In this document: piece after piece, positions 1-12,300 of the stretch | How the letters are laid out: every line of letters starts with the position of its first letter | Numbering within the stretch: the first letter of the stretch is position 1 | NCBI GenBank assembly: GCA_030248215.1 | Contig: JASANG010003356.1 | Location: 1 to 64,000 of the forward strand | From: Enoplolaimus lenunculus | Lineage: Eukaryota; Nematoda; Enoplea; Enoplida; Thoracostomopsidae | Reading direction: 5' to 3' | DNA: 64,000 nucleotides | The notes under the pieces: generated by a model | What the model was told of the DNA's origin: nothing | The model's input: the letters and a program-made list of their open reading frames with translations, nothing else | Database searches by the model: none | Program-made: the position numbers and the translations under genes

Positions 1-92
1 ATTGGTGGAATCCGATTTGACTCAGTTTTTATAGTCCGTAGAGCCTATTTCGGAGTGAGTCAATTTTAGACTCACCATTTTTTTGCAGTGCA
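1..92. mobile_element. TGAGTCA hairpin element, right part, cut by window edge
   Basis: It ends CACCATTTTTTTGCAGTGCA and contains TTTGACTCAG and GTAGAGCCTATTTCGGAG, the right half of the element seen complete at 59556-59766. Confidence 0.65.
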
Positions 93-289
93 CTTGGTTT
101 TTTTGATGCAAGTCAAATTGTTTTTACTCATTTTATATTTAACCAGATCCAAGGATACCACCAAGACATAGGCCCCCAAGATAGAACCAGTTAAGCTATC
201 GTTATCCCCCCAACAGAGTTTTGGACCACTGAGCATTATTTATCAGTGAAAATTTTATTTAATTTTATAGTTAAGCCAATTGAATTTAG

Positions 290-394
290 GAGTCTGAATG
301 GCAAAATAAATACACAGAGCTCGAGTCAAGAATGACTGCGAAAACGAAAGAAGTCGAACGATTGAGTAATAGAATCGAAACGATGACAGTTCAG
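290..394 (+). CDS. Gene A exon: coiled coil, 35 aa (phase 0 to 0)
   Basis: The acceptor AATTTAG ends at 289 and the donor GTACGG starts at 395. The translation begins ESEWQNKYTELESRM and continues as charged heptad-like sequence ending TMTVQ. Its length (105 nt), phase and ES start match the exon at 58522-58626 of gene B, which follows the giant rod exon there. An acceptor at 317 is possible but breaks the phase pattern. Confidence 0.72.
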
Positions 395-3300
395 GTACGG
401 TTCATCTATATAATTAAACCTAGAACGCCCCACATACGTATTTTTGACGCTGTTTCCGATGATTTTCTATACAACGAAAATGAATACTAAATATGTGATA
501 AATTTAGTTTTTACATTTCTCTATAAAAATATGTTTAGTTGAGTTGCGACATTTTTCCTGCAAACACGGAATATGAACCGCCTAGTAATTTAATAAAAAA
601 TAGTTCATTTTATAGAATTCGACACGCTGAGTTCAACGGTGCCATATTTAGTGCAGCAGGGTCCCTGGTAATATTACAACCAAGTTGACCAGTTGATCAT
701 TATTTTTGATTTGAGTATCATCAAAACTTTGTATTCAAAAATACATTTTGCCATACAAATTATCAAAACTTTATTTTTTGACCAATTACATGGTTCCAAA
801 ATTTTGTTAGCGTTGTCACAAAATCAGTTTACAAGGCCACCCACCGTTTGTTTCTGTGTTCATTTCAATTTCAGACACCTCAACCATCCAGTGATGTCAG
901 TATTAAAATAGCTAAACTTGAAAATCAACTAAAACAGTATCGAACGCTTTTTGTCGAACAGGTCAGTATGGATTTAAAGTTGTTTGAAATTTAAAAATTT
1001 CATTTATTTTCAGTTTGCCATAGCATGTATACTGCATTTCTTCGAAGCAAACGTTGCCAGCTTTGACGTAATATTAACCCTTTCTTACATGAATATTTTC
1101 TATTTCATTGATTGTTTCGTTTCAAGCTACGACTCGAATTTTAGAAAGTCGAGTGGAAGGTGTTTACGGTTACCACTCAGCTTTAGTAGTTTGATACATG
1201 AGTCCGTGGTGGCTTTCACGTCTTATGGGGATTTTGTTTTGCATGGGCGAAGGTTGACAAGTATTAATGTTTATTAATGTTTCTACTTGTTTGTTTCAGT
1301 ACTATGGCTTGAGTGAATCAGAAGTTGAACGTAAGTTATTTTATAATTGTGCAAAAGCCTTGATGATTCTAACCGGAACCGAAACCGGAAGTCAGCAAAA
1401 TTTTCAAAAAATACAGGAACCCACAAACGGATGTTTAATCTCATCAAATTTTCCCGGAAATGATTATATACTAGTCATCCAGTTTTGCGCAATGCCAAAA
1501 GTTAGCGAACACACAACAATCAAATTTTTTTGAGAGAACAATCACGTTTCTGTTCTTATATATAAAATATTGTAACCAAATTAATACTGGAAAGTTGTCC
1601 AAAATACGTATGTGGGACATTCCAGCTATAATATATAGATATTGGCGTAAATGTCGTTTGGTTGCATACCGATGGCTGACGATAAATCCGCTTAAGTTTC
1701 GCATATACTCCGTTCCCGTTGAAGAACATCTACCTAAAATATCGCCGTTGATATAACAGTTACGATAAATCTGGTTAGAAATTTCGGCGTTTCTATGGTT
1801 CTAACTTATTAGATACAACTTTTTAGACCGACACTCTCCCTCTACGCTACGCAGTAACCAGTTTTACCTGCTTTTATCGTTGACTATATGTCTACATATA
1901 TATGCTGCTAGCTACCATATCATATACTGCAGCGAACTTTATTTCTCTTACCCAGCTTCATCATACGTTTTCACATGAGCTTAGAGGAATGTTAGGCTAA
2001 GCCTAAGTGTTTGAATAACCATTTATCTATAAGACTAACCCCCTTCCTTAGATTAAGCATTAAAGAAGTTATTTCACCGAGCAGGCACACACATCGGAAA
2101 CGCACTTTCCAATACGCGAACACATCAGCGTTTAACCGGATAGTAAAAATGATCCATGTATAGAACAGGGCCGGAACAGTAGTATAAGCATATTCCTAAG
2201 CCTTAGCCTAAGTCAAAGCCTAAGCCTAAGCGTATGGATGAGCCTATACCTAAGCCTAATCCTTAACAAAAAGTTAGTCTAACGCTTAAACTGACTCTAT
2301 TATGGCCCCTCCGGAAAACGATCCGGCAACACAAACAGTGGTGAAAATCACGGAAACTGAAACGAATATCCGGTTACACCTGCGTATAAAGTGGACGCCC
2401 TAAGTGGATTTCTCGTGTTTCAAGGATACTGGAAAGCGTTCCAAACATTCGATCGTGACGGAAATGGATCAATAAGTCGTGATGAGCTTATGATAACCGT
2501 CAAAAATTTGGGATTGGATCCGGACGCAGATTGGATCATGGAGCTTGTTACTAACGCAGACAAAGATAGTAAGAAACTGCGTTTAAGCGTTCGTAGATTT
2601 GTTAAAGACATATTTTATAATAATTTCAATATACAAAGCTGTATTTATTAGCTATGTCGTTAATTTGGTATAAACTTTATGTCAAATATTGGTTGATGGC
2701 ATATGAAACGCACTGGCGCAAATGAAAATATTAAAAAAATTTCTTCACTTGAAAAATTTTGCAAATCAATTACCTTATTGGCTAAACCTTACAAAATTAT
2801 ACTCGTGGTGTAATTAATTTAGCGTACAGTTGCTTTACAAAATTTTTGCTTATTTGAGCTTCTCAAAACCTTCCATAATTATTTCAGTCATAAATTTGAA
2901 TTTTCGAAATTTTGATTTTTTTCGGTTCGAAGGTCCCAGGAAAGAAGAATTTTTTTGGTAAAGTATTATTTAGGTAATTTTTATATAAAATATTTCACAA
3001 AACTTGCTAAACTGAGTCGAATTGTGTCCAATACGTCAGATATAGCCTTGTAGCTGTTTTGGCATTTGGCCAACGGTCGAAAAAGGCGCCATATCAGTTA
3101 TTTAACCATAAATCGTTAACCAAAATTTGGAAAATGATGGAAACCTTACTAATTCATTAGAAGCTCAAATATGCAAAAAAGTTTCAAAATTTGACCGTTT
3201 TGGGGCGGCCGGCGGGTTCTTAATGTAAAAGACTTTATCTACTTGAGGGGAGCGAAACTAAGGTAGTAGGTGTCCACCCTGCGGTCCCAATTTGTTTTTC

Positions 3301-6300
3301 GTACCTACATTCACGTTCAAGTAATTTACCAAATAGATGATGTACATTTTAGGCGTAATAAAAGCTTCTAACGAGATAAACTTGAGTAAAATACTACTAC
3401 ATTAAGAAACCAAAGTTATCAAGTTGTACCAGTCTTACAGTATATAGTCATATTGATTAGTCGCGTAGAGCCTATTTCTGAGAGAGTCAGTTTGACTTAC
3501 CATTTTTTACACTGTAGCGATATTTGTTTAATACTATATTTCAGACTCAAAAACTATTGATTGGATAGAATTTTTGCGTGCCGTCACTAGTCAGTATGAG
3601 GTTAAGGTAAGCGAACATACAAGTCAACAAAATTTTCTGTTTCTGATGAAAATTCTGCAACCGACAATGTCAACTTTTAATTTTTTTGGCTAAAAATAAA
3701 TCATCAACCTCACTGTTTCTATTATATTATGTGGTTAACTATCTTCTAAAGGAACAATATCAACAATTTTCCTAATAGAGCATACTATGAGCAACTAAAT
3801 ATAAGTAGTATACATGCAATGCGCATAGCGTGCATAGTGCTGAACAATTTTTACATATATGCGCAAAGTAAAATCTCCACTAACCGTGAGAGTCACCTCG
3901 GGCTGTACACACAAAACAAATTGTCTTAAATTCAAGAAATATTTAAATTCAAGAAATATTGTCTGAAATTTAAAACAATCATGTCTTAATACGGGCTACA
4001 TACATAGATGTCTTGAATTCAAGACGGTTATTTCTTAAATTTTTCAGAAGTGTAGATCTGAAAATTTTGAAAGTTAAAAGTCTGAAATTTAAGACTTTGT
4101 TTCATATCTGAAATACAAGACAACGATTTTCCAGGGAAACGATTGCAGGGGTTAAGCTCAATCAAGTAGCCAAATTCCGCAACCTAAGATACGTGCAATG
4201 CAAACTTAGTTTGGGGGAGCCTGTGCTCAACCCGAAATGTTCTTGAAATTTGATAATTTATATACACTCGTAAGAATACAAACGGAGCAACTTTTTTACA
4301 TACATCAAAATCAAAAAATTTACTTTTGAATATAAGACAATAAATAATATACACTCGTTAGAATATAAACGGAGCAACTTTTTTACATACATAAAAATCA
4401 AAACATTAACTTTTGAATATAAGACAATAAATAATATACACTCGTTAGAATATAAACGGAGCAACTTTTTCACATACATAAAAATCAAAAAATTAACTTT
4501 TGAATATAAGACAATAAATAATATACACTCGTTAGAATATAAACGGAGCAACATTTTTTACATACATAAAAATCAAAAAATTAACTTTTGAATATAAGAT
4601 AATAAATAATATACACTCGTTAGAATATAAACGGAGCAACTTTTTTACATACATAAAAATCAAAAAATTAACTTTTGAATATAAGATAATAAATAATATA
4701 CACTCGTTAGAATATAAACGGAGCAACTTTTTTACATACATAAAAATCAAAAAATTAACTTTTGAATATAAGATAATAAATAATATACACTCGTTAGAAT
4801 ATAAACGGAGCAACATTTTTTACATACATAAAAATCAAAAAATTAACTTTTGAATATAAGACCATAAATAATATACACTCTTATAAAAAAAAAACTCAAA
4901 CAACCCAAAACATACATAAAAATCAAAAAATTAACTTTTGAATATAAGACCATAAATAATATACACTCGTTAGAATATAAACGGAGCAACATTTTTTACA
5001 TACATAAAAATCAAAAAATTAACTTTTGAATATAAGACAACCATTTCTTTAAAGGAAGGAATTTATGTCTTGTAAACTGGCAACGGTTATTTTTTAAATA
5101 TAAGACAGACATTTATGTTTTAACCATTTGAGATTTGATCTTCAAAATTGTTTAAGGCTATTGCCTGTCTTGAAAATTTAAGAAAGTAGGAGTGTTGAAA
5201 TTTCAAGACAATTTATTTTGTGTGCGGCGTCACGCACCCATAGCTGAATGATCACCGTAAACTTCTTCCAATCGTGAATCGAAGCCCACCTTGAAATGAC
5301 TTCTCAGATGAACTTCAGTATACCTATTTCAAGAGAACAGAGTTAACGGAACAATTTTCAATTAATAACTTAAAAAAATGTAATTTAACTTTCCACTGCT
5401 TATATCTTTGAGACCTAATTGCAATTTTAAATTAATATATTTTTATAGGGTCGTAGAGATTCAACTGCAACATTTGAGTTGTATGAAAAGTCGTAAGTCA
5501 TATTTAATATATTGATACACATTGTTTAGGGTTTTATTTAAGCTGAGTTTGCCAAAAATCTGCAAAAATTGCAGGCAAACATACGTAGATTATTTTATTC
5601 TATCAGCATCGTAGATTAAGCTTAAAATTAATTTATACCCTAAACTTAGTTGTGCACTTCTCAGCCAAAAACGGAGCCATAGAAGGAATAGGGGGACTGA
5701 GCTTAGCTCCGTAGAAAATTTTTTATACTTCCCCCTTTGAAAAGTTTCAGCCGCGCTCATAGGTCATCTTCTAAACTTCTATGTCTCTCTCAAAAAAGTA
5801 TTACCCCGATTGATAATTTGGGCCGACTTCGGACCGGTTCTGACCATTATGTGAGCAATTTTCGCTTGAAAGCTTCATATACAAGTAAATATAGAAGATT
5901 TTGCAAAATTAAGCTAAATAAAACGTATACATCATGGATCTGGTAAAGGCAGATGCAACAAATATATACAGCTCTTGGACAAATATAAATGCTTACGCCT
6001 AAACACGAAGTTTAGCGTAAATTCTAAGCCTAAATCTAAACGAACGCCTTGAACCTGGAATCTATTTTAAAATCTGTTCTAGACCGGAGCGGAAACAAAA
6101 CTAGCGTTGTCAGCATCAGAAAAAGGTTTTTGCCTAAGCACGAATGTTAGACTAATTCTTAACCTAAGGGTCACGTTTTACTTAACTGTACCGCACAGCG
6201 ACGGCCGTCGGCGTGTGCGAAATATAACCCAACTCTTAGCCTACGAAAACGCTATAGAACCTACGAAAAAAGTTTAGTGAAGCCAAAATATAGCACATTG

Positions 6301-9300
6301 AATTTGGTTAAAATTTAAAATAATACTTAAAATTTGACTTGTTATTATCGAAAAAATATGTTATTATGTCGTTAATCAGTGTGTATTAATAATAAAAAAT
6401 GTGTTTTCAGAATGAAGGAAAAAGACAAAGAAATAGCAACGCTTAAAACTCAAATTGAACATTTGAACGCAGAAATCAATTCTTTGAAACGAGAATTGAG
6501 GCAAACTTCGGTCAGTTTGTCAACGATACAATGCACGGGATAACAGTAGTATAAGCATATTCCTGAGCCTAAACCGAAGCCTAAGCCAAAGACTAAGCAT
6601 AGGAATGAGCGTATACTTAAGCAAAAATAAGTCTAAAGCTTAAGCTTCATCTATTGTAGTTCTGCAGAAAACGTTTGGCTCGTGAGCTTTACAGGGACCA
6701 ATATTTTGAATGGGTTTCTTGTGTTACCAACTGAAACCGTTTCTAGCATTAATGTTCGTAAATTCGAGTAGGAAGTGTAACCACTCCTTCAATTTCGTCG
6801 CTTATGGTTATTTGAGTTAAAGCTGAAAACGGATAGAATTTTGGTTCAAATACGACCGCCAAGTTTAAATTATTTATGGTTTGTTATTAAATTTGGAAAA
6901 CAAAATTTTTGTCGATTCACAATGTGTTCAACGTTGGCTCTTTCCGAAATACATAACCAAGGAGTAACCGGGATTCGGGTACCGGTAGGGAAATCCGGTA
7001 ATTTTCACTATTCGGTTCCGCTAATAAACCCGGTATTTTTTCGCCGGAATTTTGTGGTATTTTTGGTATTGAAAATTTTTCTTGTTCGAAAATTTAAGAA
7101 AAATTGACATAATTATTTTTAGCTTATTATTCTAAAGTTGTGTGGGCGTGTATTGGCAAAATTTTCAATTACGTTTCTCAGCTACTGCGTTTGTTTCAGG
7201 ATTTTGGTATTTTAAATGGTGTGTTTACAGCGTTAAAAGCGACAAATAGCGTTAACATGATTTTTTTGGCAACAAGTGTTTTTATTTTCCGATTCCGGTT
7301 CTGGTAATTTTTTAACCTTCCGGTTTCAGTTCCGCTTCCGGTATTTTATAATTCCGGTGGCACACTGTACATAACATATCGCAAAAATGAATTCCCACGT
7401 TCAAATAGCAATGTGAAGAATTTGAAAGAACAGAATATTTTATCAAAAATGTAATTCCAGAACGTGTATTAAACAACAAGTGTTGCTCAAATTTGATTTT
7501 TGAAGCCCTATTCACATGTGCAAGTTTTGCAGCAAAAACTTGCACGTACAACTTGCATGGACAAATTTAGCAAACATTTGCACGTAGAACTTGCATGGAC
7601 AAATTTGGTCATAAAACAGTATCGAGGTTCTAACTGCTGCAAATAATTTACTTATAATTTATGCCACTAAATTTAAATTCGCATAAATTTCGACGGTTTT
7701 ACATTGTTAAACACTTAATAGAAAGTGTATCGATATGAAACCGTTTTTAAGTCATGAAATTTCAGATAAACAATTTACGCTTGAATGTTTCTTGCAGTAG
7801 ATACGTGCAGCTGCAAGCCTTAGCTTTTCAAGTCGAATTAATTCAAAATCATTAGCTTAAATGAGAAATTATACTTTAGGCTTGATAATTTATTGCTGTC
7901 GTCTGCAAATTATTCATGTAAATTCATGTCAGTATTCAGAACGAAAGTGATGTTTCTTTGCTTCGCCTTTCCGAAGTAGTGGCTTAATAGCAAAATTTAG
8001 ATTTGTTTGGATAAATCTATTAGAACTTTTACTAGGAATTAATTTTTTTATTCCATATCAAATAATTGCAGCATATTTGTAACGAAACATATTAAGAGTT
8101 ATATGCCTGATTTTTAATTAATTCTGAGCTAAAAAATAACAGTATATCCGCTGTTTCTATAACGGAAACGAATACAGATTTTTAATAGAAACTGAAACGG
8201 ATATCCGGTTACCCGTGCCTGTCCATCTCTTGTTTAGATCATGTCTATTGCGGAATTTTAGCTAACAAATGCTACTGACGAAGCAAGGCAGCGAATTGAA
8301 CTGCTAGAAACCGAAGTCTATCAATATAAATCATTATTTGCTCAATTTGTAAGTTTTTACCAAATTTCACCTGAATAAATGTTTGTTGTTCAAGTATATA
8401 CACTCGATTAGTATTACCAAGAGTGGAAAATGGATTCAACAAGAGTGTGTAACTGGGTACATTCTGTGTACCAAAAGAATATTGTTGCAAACATTGAACG
8501 ATTATATTCTTGATTTAAGTTTAGCTGAGTTCAGGTGTGCAGTGGACCCCCTAAACAAGGGGGGGTATGGGTAAAACGCAACTCGCGGTGATACTTTTTA
8601 TACCACGCGTATTTTTGGAAGTTGCACGCTCTTATCATCGACTCTTGTAATTACCAAGAGTGGATAGTATATAACATAACAAGAGTGACATTCTGTGCAC
8701 AAAATAATGTACCCAGCGCACGTTGCGTTTTGGGCCGACCCCCCTTATTTATAGGGGGTGTTAAAATTTGCGATAGAAATACATAATATGCCACGCCAAA
8801 AAGTGCTGCGTATATAGTCTAAAAGCTACAAAATATCATGGAACATTGACCCATCTCTAAATAAGGGGATGTACCGCAAAAATGCAACGCGTATGGTACT
8901 CTTTGTGCCATGCGAAATCCGATAGTTGCATACTCTTGTCCGAGATCATCCACAATTGGTATTACCAAGAGTGTATAATGGAGAGTATGACACTTCTCCA
9001 TATATGCACACATATATTGCGTGATATTACGCGGAGCTTAATAGATGCTACCCCACCCTTGATTGAGGGGGGTCTTAACTACAGCTGCAAGTCAACACAC
9101 GCAAAATACATGTAAACTGCATGTTTAGTGCAGACCACTTTTCATCTAATGCGCAATTTTGTTTAATGCAAAGCCGTACAGAACCCCCCTCAATCAAGGG
9201 ATGATTTGACAAATTAGGGTCCGCGTGATACTACATCACGCTAATACGTGTTGTATGCATAGTGTCACACTCATCCTATATTATACAGTCTTGGTATTAC

Positions 9301-12300
9301 CAAGAGTGAATAACTGTTATTTAACAAGAGTGTGCAACTGGGCCTATTCTGGGTAGAAAAGAATGTACCCAGCGGGCATTGCGTCCTTAACCTACCCCCT
9401 TTATTTAGAGGGGGTACATCCGGTGCGAACCATGGTACTTTATATTTGCGGCGTCATGCATGCTCCCTCATAGTTTAATTGGTGCAGGAAGCACCCCCAA
9501 CCACCCAAAAACCACCATTACCCAACCCCACCCCCAACCACCATCCAAACAAAAAAACAATCCCAAAACTTATACCACACAACCTATTTGTCCTCAGGGA
9601 ACAAATTAAATACCTTCCAGTATGCTCTGGTTAATATTTCGAGCCACATTATAGCAACAAACCATACAACAATTTAAAAAAAAAAGAAAAATAATATTTA
9701 TGTCAAATTTTGATTAAAAAACTACACTTCTTTGTATCTAACACCAGGGTCCATATTCTCAAATGCATATAGCTCCTATCATCAGTTAGCGATAGGTTTT
9801 CAATCTAACGAACTGTGCTGCAATTGCAGATCTCAAAATTGGTACTGCAGTAAGGCAAATCAAACGCAACCAATGCGCTGAATTTCGAACCTCACAATGC
9901 GACGGTACCAAAGTTACAGGACGTATCGCCAACTGGTGATAGGTGCTATACACATTTGAGAATACGGGCTCAGAACCGAAATTGCAACTTGCGAGTTTTC
10001 ATATTCCATTTAATCCATCTAGCGCTGTATGACTGAGTCTTTTTTCATAAATTTTTCAGTATTATGGTTTGGAAGTTAAAGAAATTGACAGTAAGTCAAC
10101 TATAATTTAATTTGCACTGTTTCTTTTGCCAGTTTTCAAGTTTCAGTACTCACAGTTAAACGGTAACTGTAAAAGCATACGATTCCACAGGCGTCCATCG
10201 GAATTCCGATTCCGGCCAAAATTCCCGGCAAAATTTGACTTCCGATTCCGATTCCGGACTTCCGATACCGATTCCGGCTGACTGCTGTTCCAATGCCGGA
10301 ATTCTGGTTTTCGCGGTTATGAGTTTCTAAGATGATTGAACTTAGATTTTGCTTGTTTCGGTTTGTTTCGCTCATTTGCAATTATTCTGTTGGTTTTTTC
10401 TTAGTAAATATTCCGAGTTGTTACGTGTATTCCGTCAGCTATATAAACAATTTTTACTTAAACTGTGAACAATTTACGGAAACAGGAATACTGCAACAAA
10501 CGTTAAATCATACACCTTTAATTTTCTAATAGAGTTACTAAAACTTGATTCCGATTCCTATGCCTATTCCGATTCCGGCAGAAAAATTTGATTCCGATTC
10601 CGATTCCGCTTCCGACAAATCTAGTTCCGGTTGGAATCCTGTTATTTCGAATCTAGTCGTTACTCTAGAGTAAGCCTACCTACCTTGAAACCTAATTAGT
10701 GTAAACGATTAAACTTGCTCTATTCCGGTCCGCGGCAAAAACGGCACGCGCCTTAAACTAAACACGGGCCTTATGTTTGGTCTCGACTAGAAAATTTTCG
10801 TTTGTTTCAAATAGGATTTTGCAAAATCTCAAATCTCGTAAAGATATCTCTATCAGTCAATTGTTAGCTACCGATCCTAGGAATGCACATCCTTCCATTG
10901 TTTAAGGTCCATGTACCATTGTACTGAGGAGCGCACCATTTCTCAGCGGGACGCCAATAGAGTACGCTAAAGTTTTACAACTTTTTTGTTTAGGATTAGG
11001 CTTAGAAATATGCTTATACTACTGTTACACGTCTCAAATCATCATTATTTGTTTATAGAATGGCGGCACGGCTTTGAGCTGTTAGATAAAGATGGCAAAG
11101 GTGCAATTACACAGGACGATATTGAAGATGCGATTCGCTATTGTGGATTTGAACCAACAGCAAAATGGGTCAGACAAATAATATACGAAGCCGATCGCAA
11201 TCGTAAGTCCAGTCTTATACCATTGTATTAATTTTAGATCCATGCGTCCAGCCGAAAGCAACTGTCCCTAATCTCAAAGTAACATTGGCTAAAATGTTTG
11301 ATATAACACATATCCTATCTGGAATGAAGGTGTGTTAGGTACGTATGGAAACCGCAGTAACTGATTAATTTTGTTTCGCTTTCGACAAAAAAATCAACTC
11401 TTGTTATAAGTCACACCAAGGATGCCTCATGTTACTTTTAGGGCCGTCCCGGTTTCTGGATGGTCTGTAAAAGAGTAGGCTTACCATTCTGGACTACATT
11501 TTTTTGCTTAGGCTTAGGCTTAGGCTTTGGAATATGCTTTTGTAACGCTTAGGCTTAGGCTTATGTATAACGATTAATCTACTGTTACGGCCCTAAAAGT
11601 GAGGGATCAAGATAGTTTCGCTCGTTTCTAAAGACGGCCGATTTTTTTTGTGGGGAAACTAATTTCGCTTTGTAGCCGTATAGTTTTATGGACAGTAATC
11701 AAATGTATATTATTAAAGTTGGAATGTCCAACATACGTATTTTAGGCATTGTTCCAGCATAGAATTTAACAGGTTTGTTTTAGTATTAACACCAAACTTT
11801 TATAACCTAATCGGAAATTTCTAGGAATGTTCGCTTTGTCTAATCATATTAGTAACGTTTGAACTATACAGTCTGCATAATCCCTGTTCGAAATTTTGCA
11901 CAAAGTTAAGGACTACACCTTGAAATCGAACCTCGGCACTCTTGCATTCGAGTCAAGCATGCTACCACTACGTCATGTGGTCTATTGCAACAACTTCATA
12001 TTTCGGTATATGTACACATGTATGACAATCATTTTGATTTACATACACTTACCGTACACATATACCTTCGACAAATTATACCTTTCGAATTTAGACTTTC
12101 ACCCAAACATTACCTATAATAAGCACCAGTCGAATTTGTTGATATTCTAATCGTTTTTAGGTTCTGGTGCAATTGAATGGCCAGAATTTCTTCGAGTCGT
12201 TGCTGGACAGTATCCTCGGGCCAAGGTAATAAGGCATTTAAAAGCGGTCTGATTTTGTCTGATGTAGAACGTATACATGGTTTTGTTGTCGACGAGCAAT

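Noticed and set aside
311-319. TACACAG as acceptor for the first gene A exon
   Set aside because: It implies a phase not used at this position elsewhere; the acceptor at 288-289 gives a 105-nt exon matching 58522-58626.
4258-4816. Hydrophobic repeated minus-strand ORFs (LLRLYSNECILF...)
   Set aside because: By-product of the 87-bp minisatellite.
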